NCBI RefSeq assembly: GCF_002796605.1
Contig: NZ_CP024923.1
Span: forward strand, 1,860,001 to 1,924,000
DNA length: 64,000 nucleotides
Direction: 5' to 3'
DNA from: Sphingomonas psychrotolerans
GTDB taxonomy: Bacteria; Pseudomonadota; Alphaproteobacteria; Sphingomonadales; Sphingomonadaceae
The notes beneath the pieces are model-generated. The model made no database searches. It saw only the letters and a list, made by a program, of their open reading frames with translations, and had not been told where the DNA came from. The translations under genes and the position numbers were made by a program. Positions 24,956-32,890 of the stretch are shown here, one piece after another (positions within the stretch are counted from its first letter, which is position 1; each line of letters begins with the position of its first letter).

Positions 24956-27022
24956 GTGCACAAGATTCGCTCCACTCTCGCCGCTCTCGCGCTTGCCGGC
25001 GTCGCGCTCGACAGCGTCGCCGTCGCACAAAATGCGGCCGACCAAGGCCAGCCGGGCGACATCGTGATCAACATGCGCGGCGTGGAGCTCGCCGACGTAG
25101 CCGATCAGATTTCGCGAATCACCGGCCGCACCTTGATCCTCGATCCCGCCGTGAAAGGTGTGGTGACGGTCACGTCGGCGACCCCGCTTTCGCCCTCGGG
25201 CGTCTGGGAGTTGTTCCAGTCGGTGTTGCGCGCCAACGGCTTCTCGGCGGTCCGTTCGGGCCGTGCGTGGCGGATCGTCCCTGCGGCCAATGCGGTGCGC
25301 GACGGCGGCGTGCCCAACCGCGCCGCCGGCGGGCAGGAACTGGTAACCCGCATGGTTCGCCTCGCCAACGTGCCGGCGGCGGACGTCGCGCGAGTCATCC
25401 GTCCGCTGGTCGCGACTTTCGGCAGTGTCGAGCCGCTGACCAGCCCCAATGCCGTGGTGATCACCGATTATGCCGACAATGTCCGCCGGGTAGAGGCTAT
25501 CGCCCGCCAGCTGGACGGCGGCAGCGGCGCCACTTTCGCGACGATCACGCTGCGCAACGGCAACGCCGCCGACGTCGCCCAGTCTCTCCAGACCGTCCTC
25601 GGCGATCCGCAGGGCGGCACCGGAGCCCGCGTCGCGGCCGATGCGCGCAGCAACACCGTGATCATTCGCGGCACCCCCGCCGCGGTCGCCGAGGCGCGCC
25701 GGATCGCCGCATCGCTCGATCAGCCGGGCGGCGCGACGCCGATCACCCGGATGTTCCGGCTGAACTATGCCGACGCCGAAACCGTGACCGACGTGCTGCG
25801 CGGTGTGCTCGGCCAGGGCGAGGCGGCGGACAATCCGATCGCGCGCAGCCTTTCGGGATCGAACAGCAATCCGTTCGCGCGGCTGGGCGGTTCGCAGGGC
25901 ATCACGGCGCTCTCCAACAGTTCCGCCTCGACCGGCAGTGGGCTGGGCAATGCGATGCAGGCCGCGAATGCCGCGACCCAACCGGTGATGCAGAACCAGC
26001 CGGCGCAGACGCCGCAGGGCTTCTCGACGCCCGACCTTACCGTTCAGCCCGCGCCCGAGCTCAACGCCGTGGTGGTACGGGGCACCCCCTCCGCGATCGC
26101 GTCGATCGAGAATTTGATCACCGAACTCGACGTGCGGCGCCCGCAGGTGCTGATCGAGGCGGCCATCGCTGAAATCACCGGCGACGATGCCGAGGCGCTC
26201 GGCGTCCAGCTCGGCACCAGCGGCGCCGCGCTCCAGCCGCAGGGCGTCGGAACTTCGTTCGATCAGGCGGGGACATCGCTCGGCTCGATCCTCAAGGCGC
26301 TCAATGTGCCCGCCGGTGCGCTGATCGGCAACGGGCTCACCGGCAATATCCGCATCGGCGACGATTTCTCGATCCTCGTCCAGGCGCTGGGCACGTCGAC
26401 CCGGGCCAATCTGCTGTCGACGCCGCAGATCACGGTGCTCGACAATGTCGCCGGGGAGTTCGTCTCGGGGCAGAACGTGCCGTTCGTCACCGGATCGGTG
26501 CTGACCGATTCGACTTCGGTGGCGCCCTACACGACAATTGAGCGCAAGGACGTCGGCATCACCTTGCGCGTGCTGCCGCGGGTCAATGCCGGCGACACGA
26601 TCCGGCTGCAGGTCAACCAGGAAGCTTCGTCGATCGCAACGGCGCAGACCGCGGCAGCCTCCGACCTCGTGACCAATCGCCGCGCGATCAACACCACCGT
26701 TCTCGCTGACAACGGCCAGACGATCGTGCTGGGAGGGCTGATCACCGACGACCGGGAGGATTCGCGCCAGCAGGTGCCGATCCTCGGCGACATCCCGATC
26801 GTCGGCGAACTGTTCAAGAGCCGGCGCGAGACGCGGCAGAAGCGCACCTTGTTCATCTTCCTCAAGCCGACGATCCTGCGCGATCCGGCCGACGCGGCCG
26901 CTGCCGCGAAAGACAAATATGCGCGGCTGCGCGCCGACGAGATCGCCAATACCCGCCGTTCCAGCCTGCTGCTCGCGCCGCCCACGCCGCGGCTGACCGT
27001 CGAGATCGACGGGATCTACTAA
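24956..27022 (+). CDS. gspD: T2SS outer-membrane secretin GspD
   Basis: A 688-residue secretin. It has a signal peptide (about residues 1-24), an N0 domain (VINMRGVELADVADQISRIT), three N domains with repeated PNAVVI- or LNAVVV-type strands, an insert rich in Asn, Ser and Gln (residues about 300-360), and the secretin core with the VPFVTGS gate and the PILGDIPIVGELF C-terminal motif. The start is a GTG at 24956. There is no obvious C-terminal S-domain or adjacent pilotin gene, so targeting may be pilotin-independent. It overlaps the convergent gene at 27019 by four bases. Confidence 0.96.
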   Translation: MHKIRSTLAALALAGVALDSVAVAQNAADQGQPGDIVINMRGVELADVADQISRITGRTLILDPAVKGVVTVTSATPLSPSGVWELFQSVLRANGFSAVRSGRAWRIVPAANAVRDGGVPNRAAGGQELVTRMVRLANVPAADVARVIRPLVATFGSVEPLTSPNAVVITDYADNVRRVEAIARQLDGGSGATFATITLRNGNAADVAQSLQTVLGDPQGGTGARVAADARSNTVIIRGTPAAVAEARRIAASLDQPGGATPITRMFRLNYADAETVTDVLRGVLGQGEAADNPIARSLSGSNSNPFARLGGSQGITALSNSSASTGSGLGNAMQAANAATQPVMQNQPAQTPQGFSTPDLTVQPAPELNAVVVRGTPSAIASIENLITELDVRRPQVLIEAAIAEITGDDAEALGVQLGTSGAALQPQGVGTSFDQAGTSLGSILKALNVPAGALIGNGLTGNIRIGDDFSILVQALGTSTRANLLSTPQITVLDNVAGEFVSGQNVPFVTGSVLTDSTSVAPYTTIERKDVGITLRVLPRVNAGDTIRLQVNQEASSIATAQTAAASDLVTNRRAINTTVLADNGQTIVLGGLITDDREDSRQQVPILGDIPIVGELFKSRRETRQKRTLFIFLKPTILRDPADAAAAAKDKYARLRADEIANTRRSSLLLAPPTPRLTVEIDGIY

Positions 27023-27438
27023 CTCACGGGCAATGGCACGCGGACGCGCTGGGCGCCGCGGGTGAAAAAGGCGGCATCGATCGCGAGGCTGGCGAGCTGC
27101 CAGCCATCGACGCTTTCGCCGATCCGCAGGGCGCGCGTCGCGCCGTCGGCGGTGCGCACCAGCGCCACCGCATCCGCACCGAGCCGGCCGACGATCCCCA
27201 CCAATGCCGGCGCATCGCCCGGCAGCGTCGCATCCTCCGCGTCGTTCGCAGCCCCGAACAGGGGACGCTCATAGGCCGCGGCTAGTGGCGGCGACATTGC
27301 CGGTGCGGCGAGCGGTGCGGGCGGCGGCGCAACGGCCGCGGCCTTGTCCGGCGGGTTCCCGCGCAGCACGAGCAACGCCAGCGGCATCAACACCGCGAAT
27401 CCCCCGGCGAGGCCGAGCGCGACGCGACGCGCACTCAT
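27019..27438 (-). CDS. Small GspC/PilP-like inner-membrane protein
   Basis: A 139-residue protein with an N-terminal helix (VALGLAGGFAVLMPLALLVL), a proline/alanine linker and a domain with YERPLFG, VGIVGRLGADAVALVR and RIGESVDGWQLASLAIDAAF. This matches the homology-region fold of GspC and PilP, without a PDZ domain. It is the last of three genes coupled by four-base overlaps. It probably docks a second L/M-like pair to the secretin. Confidence 0.65.
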   Translation of the reverse strand: MSARRVALGLAGGFAVLMPLALLVLRGNPPDKAAAVAPPPAPLAAPAMSPPLAAAYERPLFGAANDAEDATLPGDAPALVGIVGRLGADAVALVRTADGATRALRIGESVDGWQLASLAIDAAFFTRGAQRVRVPLPVS

Positions 27439-27893
27439 TGCACCGCCACCGCTTCGGCGGCGAGACGAACACCGCCTGCCACCGGTTCGATCGACCAGCG
27501 TCGGAAGCGCATCAGCGGCTGTTCGCGCTCGAAGGCGTCCGCCAGCGCGAGCACGGCCTTCTCGGCCCCCGACACCCGTATCCGCAGCGCCGCGAGCCCC
27601 TCGGGCGCCTCGATCGCTTCTGTCTCCTCGACCAGCACGCCGCCGGCCCTGGCCAGCCGCTGGAGCCGGGCCATCATCGCCGCGCGGGCTGCCGCCGTGT
27701 CTGGCGCGGCGAGCGCCAGGCCCGCGGCGACCAGCGGCGTACGGCGTTTGGGCAACGCTGCAGCCGCAGCGAGTTGTGTGCGGTCGGCACGCGCGGCGGC
27801 TAGTTCGCCCAGCGCTCTGCCGGTCATGGGCGAGAGCAATGCAAGCACGAGCAGCCCTGCCCCCGCCCCGAGCGCGAGTGGCGGGATCTTCAT
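27435..27893 (-). CDS. GspM subtype-b/PilO-like inner-membrane protein
   Basis: A 152-residue bitopic protein with a helix LALGAGAGLLVLALLSPMTG, a short coiled-coil region and a ferredoxin-like domain (GLAALRIRVSGAEKAVLAL and PLMRFRRWSIEP). The pattern fits type II secretion protein M subtype b or PilO. It overlaps both neighbours by four bases, consistent with a fixed L/M/C-type complex. Confidence 0.65.
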   Translation of the reverse strand: MKIPPLALGAGAGLLVLALLSPMTGRALGELAAARADRTQLAAAAALPKRRTPLVAAGLALAAPDTAAARAAMMARLQRLARAGGVLVEETEAIEAPEGLAALRIRVSGAEKAVLALADAFEREQPLMRFRRWSIEPVAGGVRLAAEAVAVQ

Positions 27894-28435
27894 GGTGCGG
27901 CCCCTGCGAACGTAACGATCATCTTCGCATCGGCCTGCCGCTGCCCGGTGTTGCGGAGCCGCGCGAACGCCGGCGCGCGGCGCAGCGCGGCACGGAGCCG
28001 GTCCGGATCGGCAGCCGCCACTTCGATCTCGAGCACGCCTTGTGCGGTGCGCCCGGCGCGGACCAGTGTCGCATCCGCGGGGAGTGCCCGGGCCAGAGCC
28101 TCGATCGTGGCGCCCAGCGTCCCGCGGCGCAGCACTGCATCGATCTGCGCGCGCGCCTCGGTCGCCGCCTTGGCGGCCGCGATACGCGGTGACGCGTCCC
28201 CTTCGATCCTCGCCGCGGCGGCGCGCTGCTGGCCGGCGAGCAGCTTTGCCCCCGCGATCGTCGTCAACGGCCCGGCCGCGATCAGCACCCCGACCAGCGC
28301 GGCGATGCGGCCTTGTGGCCAGGCTGTCGTGGCAGGCGTGCCTGCGGCGCCCGCGCGCCGGCGCCGCGCGACCGCAACCAGCCGGTGGACGAGGCTCGGC
28401 GCAGGAGCGGATGTTTCGAGATCATCGGATTGCAT
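27890..28435 (-). CDS. PilN/GspL-C-terminal-like inner-membrane protein
   Basis: A 181-residue protein with a cytoplasmic basic start, one helix (GRIAALVGVLIAAGPLTTIA), a coiled-coil segment and a PilN-like periplasmic domain (LGATIEALARALPADATLVR and VLEIEVAAADPDRLRAAL). It lacks the actin-like GspL or PilM part, as PilN does. It is first in the three-gene unit, transcribed away from phoX and towards gspD. Confidence 0.65.
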   Translation of the reverse strand: MQSDDLETSAPAPSLVHRLVAVARRRRAGAAGTPATTAWPQGRIAALVGVLIAAGPLTTIAGAKLLAGQQRAAAARIEGDASPRIAAAKAATEARAQIDAVLRRGTLGATIEALARALPADATLVRAGRTAQGVLEIEVAAADPDRLRAALRRAPAFARLRNTGQRQADAKMIVTFAGAAP

Positions 28436-28474
28436 GACGCCTGCCGATTAGCCGCTGCGGTCGCCGAGGGCAAA

Positions 28475-28514
28475 GCGTCACAAACTGGTCCGCGAAGAGT
28501 CATCGACCTGCAAC
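28475..28514 (+). promoter_or_regulatory. Pho-box-like 11-bp tandem repeats upstream of the PhoX gene
   Basis: Four units at an exact 11-bp period: GCGTCAC, TGGTCCG, GAGTCAT and CTGCAAC. They match the PhoB half-site CTGTCAY at 5, 3, 5 and 5 of seven positions. They end about 84 bp before the ATG. The remainder of the 162-bp gap holds no gene. Confidence 0.4.
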
Positions 28515-28597
28515 CCGCATTCCATCATGCGGTAAAGCACTCCTTCCAAAGGCAGTGTGCGCCGGGTCGCCCGAGACCCGCATGCCTGGGGGATTCC

Positions 28598-31069
28598 ATG
28601 AACGATCTGACGCCCAATGCCTTTGGCTATACCGACGGCGATATCGACACCAATCACAGCGACAACCTGACGCTGAACGAACTGGCCGCGCGGCGCCTCT
28701 CGCGCCGGCAGACGCTACGCGGCGGCTCGGCGATCGTCGCCGCGACGCTCGGCAGCTCGGTCCTCGCTGCCTGCGACTCGGCTACTGCCGAAAACGACCC
28801 CGCTCCAACGGTGAGCGCCGGCGCTGCCGCGACCACCACCGCGGGCCGCCTGGTGACCTTGACCGGCACCGCCGGCGATGGCGCCGCGGTCTCGTGGACC
28901 CAGACCGGCGGCCCGGCGGTCACGCTCAACGGCGCGACCGGCAGCACGGTGACTTTCCTAGCGCCCAGCGTCGCGAATGCGACGGTGCTGACCTTCCAGT
29001 TCGCCGCCGCCAACGGCTCGGCCGCCGCGACCGCGACGACCACGGTCACCGTCAACCCGGCACAACTCGGCTTCACCGCAGTCGCCAAGAACAAGCTCGA
29101 CGTCGTCAGCGTGCCGACGGGTTACAAGGTGCAGGTGATCAACCGCACCGGCGACCCGATCGCTGCCGGCGTTCCCGCCTACAAGAACGACGGTACCGAC
29201 GCCAACTTCGCCCAGCGCATCGGCGATCACGGCGACGCGCTCTATTGGTACGGCCTCGCCGCCGCCGGCACCGCGCGCGACGACAACAGCTCGACGCGCG
29301 GCCTGATCGTGCAGAACCACGAGAACATCACTCAGCAATATCTTCATCCGGCCGGTGCGACGAGCGTCGGCGGCGTGCGGCCCGAGGCCGAGGCGCTCAA
29401 GGAAATGGAATGCCATGGCGTGAGCGTCACCGAAGTGACCGAAGGCGCCAATCGGGCGTGGACGGTGGTGCAGAACAGCAGCCTCAACCGCCGCATCACT
29501 CCCGCCACGCCGATGCGCTTCAATGGGCCGGCGCGTGGCTCGGACCTGCTCAAGACGCCCTTCTCGACCGCCGGTACCGATGGTCGCGGCACGATCAACA
29601 ATTGCGCCAACGGCACCACCCCCTGGGCAACCAACCTGACTTGCGAAGAGAATTGGGCAGGCTATTTCCGGCGCAGCGGCGACAACGCGCTGCGGGCCGC
29701 CAAGGAAGTCACTGCGCTCAGCCGCTATGGCGTAACCAGCTCGAGCGGCAGCTATGGCTGGTCGACGGTCGTCCCGGCAGACGGCACCAACACGCTGTTC
29801 CGTCGCTGGGATGCGCGCGCGACCGCAGGCGGATCGGCGACCACCGATTACCGCAACGAGCCCAACCAGTTCGGCTGGGTCGTCGAGACCGATCCGTACA
29901 GCCCGACTTCGACGCCGCGCAAGCGCACTGCACTGGGCCGCCTCGGCCATGAAGGCGCCTGGCCCGGCCTGTTCGTCGCCGGCCGCAAGCCCGCCTGGTA
30001 CATGGGCGATGATTCGCGGCGCGAATATCTCTACAAGTTCGTCTCCGCGACCAATTGGGTGGCCGCCGACGCAACCGCTGCGGATCGCCTCGCGATCGGA
30101 GACAAGTATCTCGACACCGGCACGCTCCATGTCGCCAGGTTCAATGCCGACGGTACCGGCATTTGGGTGCCGTTGGTGTTCGGCCAAAACGGCATCACCG
30201 CGGCGGCCGCGGCCTATCCGTTCGCCGATCAGGCCGACGTGCTGGTCAATGCGCGTCTCGCCGCCGACGTGGTGGGCGCTACTCCGATGGACCGTCCGGA
30301 ATGGACCGCGGTCAACCCGGCGAACGGTCATGTCTATCTGACACTGACCAACAACAACGCCGCCGGCCGTCCGCTGAACGGCACCGACGCCGCCAATCCG
30401 CGCCACTATAACGACCCGTTCGGGCCGACCAACAGCGCGCAGTTTGGTAACCCCAACGGCCACATCATCCGCCTGCGCGAAATCGACGACTCGACCGAGG
30501 CGACCAGCTTCACCTGGGACATCTATCTGTTTGGCGCAGGCGCGGATCTCGATGCCGCGAACGTCAACGTCTCCGGCCTCACTGCGGACCAGGACTTCTC
30601 GAGCCCCGACGGCCTATGGTTCAGCCGGCCGACCAATGCTTCGGGCCTGGTCAAGCCGCTGCTGTGGATCCAGACCGACGACGGCGCCTATACCGACGTG
30701 ACCAACTGCATGATGCTCGCGGCGATGCCGGGCACCGTCGGCGACGGCGGCGCGCGTACGATCACCAACACCGGCACCGGCGGCGCGACGGCGACCCAGG
30801 CCACCCGTGTCGGCGCCGCACCGACCGCGGCGACGCTGAAGCGCTTTCTCGTCGGTCCGCTGGACTGCGAGATCACCGGCGTCGACTCGACTCCGGACGG
30901 CCGCACGCTGTTCGTCGGCATCCAGCATCCCGGCGACGGCGGCACGTTCGCCGCCCCGAGCGGCCACTGGCCCGACAGCCAGGCGACCGGCACCGCCGGT
31001 GCCAGTGTCCGCCCCCGTTCGGCGGTGGCGGTTATCACCAAGGATGACGGCGGCGTAGTGGCGCTCTGA
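28598..31069 (+). CDS. PhoX-family (DUF839) alkaline phosphatase, Tat-exported lipoprotein
   Basis: An 823-residue exported phosphatase. A twin-arginine motif SRRQTLRGG is followed by a hydrophobic stretch ending in the lipobox LAAC, so a lipidated N-terminus is expected. Next comes an Ig/PKD-like beta domain (about residues 70-150) and then the PhoX body with NHEN, TCEENWAGYF, GRLGHEGAW and WIQTDDGAY, typical metal and substrate regions of these calcium/iron enzymes. GGGGG five bases upstream supports the ATG. Next to a T2SS, it may be moved on to the cell surface. Start and family are secure; the export route is inferred. Confidence 0.9.
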   Translation: MNDLTPNAFGYTDGDIDTNHSDNLTLNELAARRLSRRQTLRGGSAIVAATLGSSVLAACDSATAENDPAPTVSAGAAATTTAGRLVTLTGTAGDGAAVSWTQTGGPAVTLNGATGSTVTFLAPSVANATVLTFQFAAANGSAAATATTTVTVNPAQLGFTAVAKNKLDVVSVPTGYKVQVINRTGDPIAAGVPAYKNDGTDANFAQRIGDHGDALYWYGLAAAGTARDDNSSTRGLIVQNHENITQQYLHPAGATSVGGVRPEAEALKEMECHGVSVTEVTEGANRAWTVVQNSSLNRRITPATPMRFNGPARGSDLLKTPFSTAGTDGRGTINNCANGTTPWATNLTCEENWAGYFRRSGDNALRAAKEVTALSRYGVTSSSGSYGWSTVVPADGTNTLFRRWDARATAGGSATTDYRNEPNQFGWVVETDPYSPTSTPRKRTALGRLGHEGAWPGLFVAGRKPAWYMGDDSRREYLYKFVSATNWVAADATAADRLAIGDKYLDTGTLHVARFNADGTGIWVPLVFGQNGITAAAAAYPFADQADVLVNARLAADVVGATPMDRPEWTAVNPANGHVYLTLTNNNAAGRPLNGTDAANPRHYNDPFGPTNSAQFGNPNGHIIRLREIDDSTEATSFTWDIYLFGAGADLDAANVNVSGLTADQDFSSPDGLWFSRPTNASGLVKPLLWIQTDDGAYTDVTNCMMLAAMPGTVGDGGARTITNTGTGGATATQATRVGAAPTAATLKRFLVGPLDCEITGVDSTPDGRTLFVGIQHPGDGGTFAAPSGHWPDSQATGTAGASVRPRSAVAVITKDDGGVVAL

Positions 31070-31096
31070 ACCTTACGGCCCGGATTCGGCCAGCCT

Positions 31097-31130
31097 GGGG
31101 GGGCGTCGCAAGGCGCCTCCCCTTTTCTTT
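31097..31130 (+). terminator. Intrinsic terminator after the PhoX gene
   Basis: GGGGGGCG pairs with CGCCTCCCC (one bulged T) around a 7-nt loop, followed by TTTTCTTT. Confidence 0.8.
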
Positions 31131-31131
31131 G

Positions 31132-31497
31132 TCAGCGGTCGGTGCGGCTGACGATGTTAGCAGTGCCGTCGGGCGTGATGCTGATCATGTGCGAGCGCTT
31201 GTCCGAGCAGTTGGCGCGCCATAGCGGCTTGCCATCCTGATCGGGCAGGCGACTGGACGAGACCACCGACTGGCAATCGATGCCTGCGTCCATCAGCGCA
31301 CGGATGAACACCACATTGCGCTGGCGATCGGACATCGCGAGCACCGCGGCGAGCGCATTCTCCCCGCCCGCCATGTTGCCGACGGCATTGGCCTCGGCAC
31401 CGGCATTGCCGTTCGCCACGCCGCGCTCGTCGCCCGCAGACCCGCACCCGGCAAGCGCCAGCGCCGCAAGCACCGGCCAGACAATGCGCATCGTCAT
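31132..31497 (-). CDS. Hypothetical lipoprotein
   Basis: A 121-residue protein with signal sequence MTMRIVWPVLAALALAGC, whose last four residues form the lipobox. It continues with an Asn/Ala/Gly-rich spacer and a small domain containing two cysteines (GIDCQSV and RANCSDK) that may form a disulfide. The ATG at 31497 has GGGAGA seven bases upstream, which decides between several in-frame ATGs. No functional family recognised. It is convergent with the PhoX gene. Confidence 0.75.
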   Translation of the reverse strand: MTMRIVWPVLAALALAGCGSAGDERGVANGNAGAEANAVGNMAGGENALAAVLAMSDRQRNVVFIRALMDAGIDCQSVVSSSRLPDQDGKPLWRANCSDKRSHMISITPDGTANIVSRTDR

Positions 31498-31579
31498 TTG
31501 CATCTCTCCCATTCGCCGTCGCCGATGCGACGTCCCGCCAATGCTGCGCCGATCATCAAGGTTCCGCAACGACCCTAAG

Positions 31580-32890
31580 TCAGTGCTGATACGCCTTGGG
31601 CAGCGTACCCTCCCTGGGATCCCAATAGCGATCGCGCAGCCGCGTCTGGCGGCTGGTCATCGGCTGCTCGACACCATCGATGAAGACGTTGACCGCCGAG
31701 CTGCCGATCTCGAGCGGATCGCCGTCCCAGATCACTACGTCGCCGTGCCGGCCCGCCCTCAGCGAGCCGAATTCGCCGCCCATTCCCAATGCCTCGGCAG
31801 GACGCGACGTGATCGTCGCGAACGCCTCGCCCCAGCTGAGGCCGCTCGCACCCGGCATCTTGCTCAATGCGACGAGGTTGCCGGCATATTGCTTCTCCCA
31901 CCGCGCCTGGCGCGCCTCATCCTGGTTGATCGTGCCGATTCCGACGAGCACGCCCGCCGCCTTCATCCGGCCGATGTTCGACTGAGTCGCAGCCAGCTGC
32001 TCGAAGCTCTCGGGCAAATCGGCAAGCGCCGAAGCGATCACCGGCACCCCTGCCGCGGCGATCTCGCGCGCGACGGTCCAGCCCTCGGCGGCGCCGACCA
32101 GCACCAGCCGGAGCCCAGGCACTTCCTTCTTGAGCATCAGCAAGGTCAGGATGTCCGAGCCGCGTTCGGCATGGACCAGCAACGGCACGCGTCCCTGCAC
32201 CACCGGCACCAGCGCTTCGGCGTCGGCGCGGGTCAACAACGCATCCTTGCCACGATCGGCAAAGCTTGCCGGGCTGCGGATATAATCGCGCACTTCGAAC
32301 AGCACGTTCTTGAGCATGGCATAAGCGGCAGGCCGGCTGCCGCCTGCGGCGCGTGCGCCCGCCTCGCCATATTCCATGAACTGGAAGGCGCGTGGCCTGG
32401 TGACCGGATCCATGTCCACGCCGAGATCGATGATCGCCCCCTGCCCCGCGAAGATCGAGCCGTTGCTGTTGTCGGGCGCGACAACCGCGCGCGTGACGCC
32501 CTCGAGCCGGTTGATCGCAAGAGGACTGCTCTTCGGATTGACCGCCGGCGCCACGTCGAGCGCGGCATTGAACGGCGAGCTTCCCGCCGAGCTGTCGTTG
32601 GTGCCCGAGACCGCATCGACTTCGACGATTCCCATCCGGGTGAAGCCCGCGAAGATGCCCGGCGTCACCCAGCGGCCGCCCGCGTCGACCACGCGTGCGC
32701 CTGCCGGCGCAACCACGCCCGTGCCCGCCGCGACGACGCGACCGTCGCGGATCACCACCGTGCCGCCTTCCGCAGGTCCCGAACCGTCGCCGATCACCAG
32801 CCTGGCGTTGGTGATCGCCACCGTCTGCGCAGCGGCGGGAGCGGCAAAAGCGAGCATCGCGCTCGCCGAAAGAAGCAGCTTGTTGATCAC
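31580..32890 (-). CDS. Exported amidohydrolase-family protein lacking the HxH metal motif
   Basis: A 436-residue protein with a cleavable signal peptide (MINKLLLSASAMLAFAAPAA, then AQ), an N-terminal beta domain (TNARLVIGDGSG) and an amidohydrolase barrel ending in the family C-terminus SLRAGRHGDVVIWDGDPLEI. Where active enzymes have DxHxH, the sequence is VTPGIFAGFTRMG, so the first two metal ligands are absent. A later VHAERGSD remains. It overlaps the preceding amidohydrolase gene as ATGA. It may be a non-catalytic partner in a heteromer, or use one metal. Confidence 0.85.
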   Translation of the reverse strand: MINKLLLSASAMLAFAAPAAAQTVAITNARLVIGDGSGPAEGGTVVIRDGRVVAAGTGVVAPAGARVVDAGGRWVTPGIFAGFTRMGIVEVDAVSGTNDSSAGSSPFNAALDVAPAVNPKSSPLAINRLEGVTRAVVAPDNSNGSIFAGQGAIIDLGVDMDPVTRPRAFQFMEYGEAGARAAGGSRPAAYAMLKNVLFEVRDYIRSPASFADRGKDALLTRADAEALVPVVQGRVPLLVHAERGSDILTLLMLKKEVPGLRLVLVGAAEGWTVAREIAAAGVPVIASALADLPESFEQLAATQSNIGRMKAAGVLVGIGTINQDEARQARWEKQYAGNLVALSKMPGASGLSWGEAFATITSRPAEALGMGGEFGSLRAGRHGDVVIWDGDPLEIGSSAVNVFIDGVEQPMTSRQTRLRDRYWDPREGTLPKAYQH

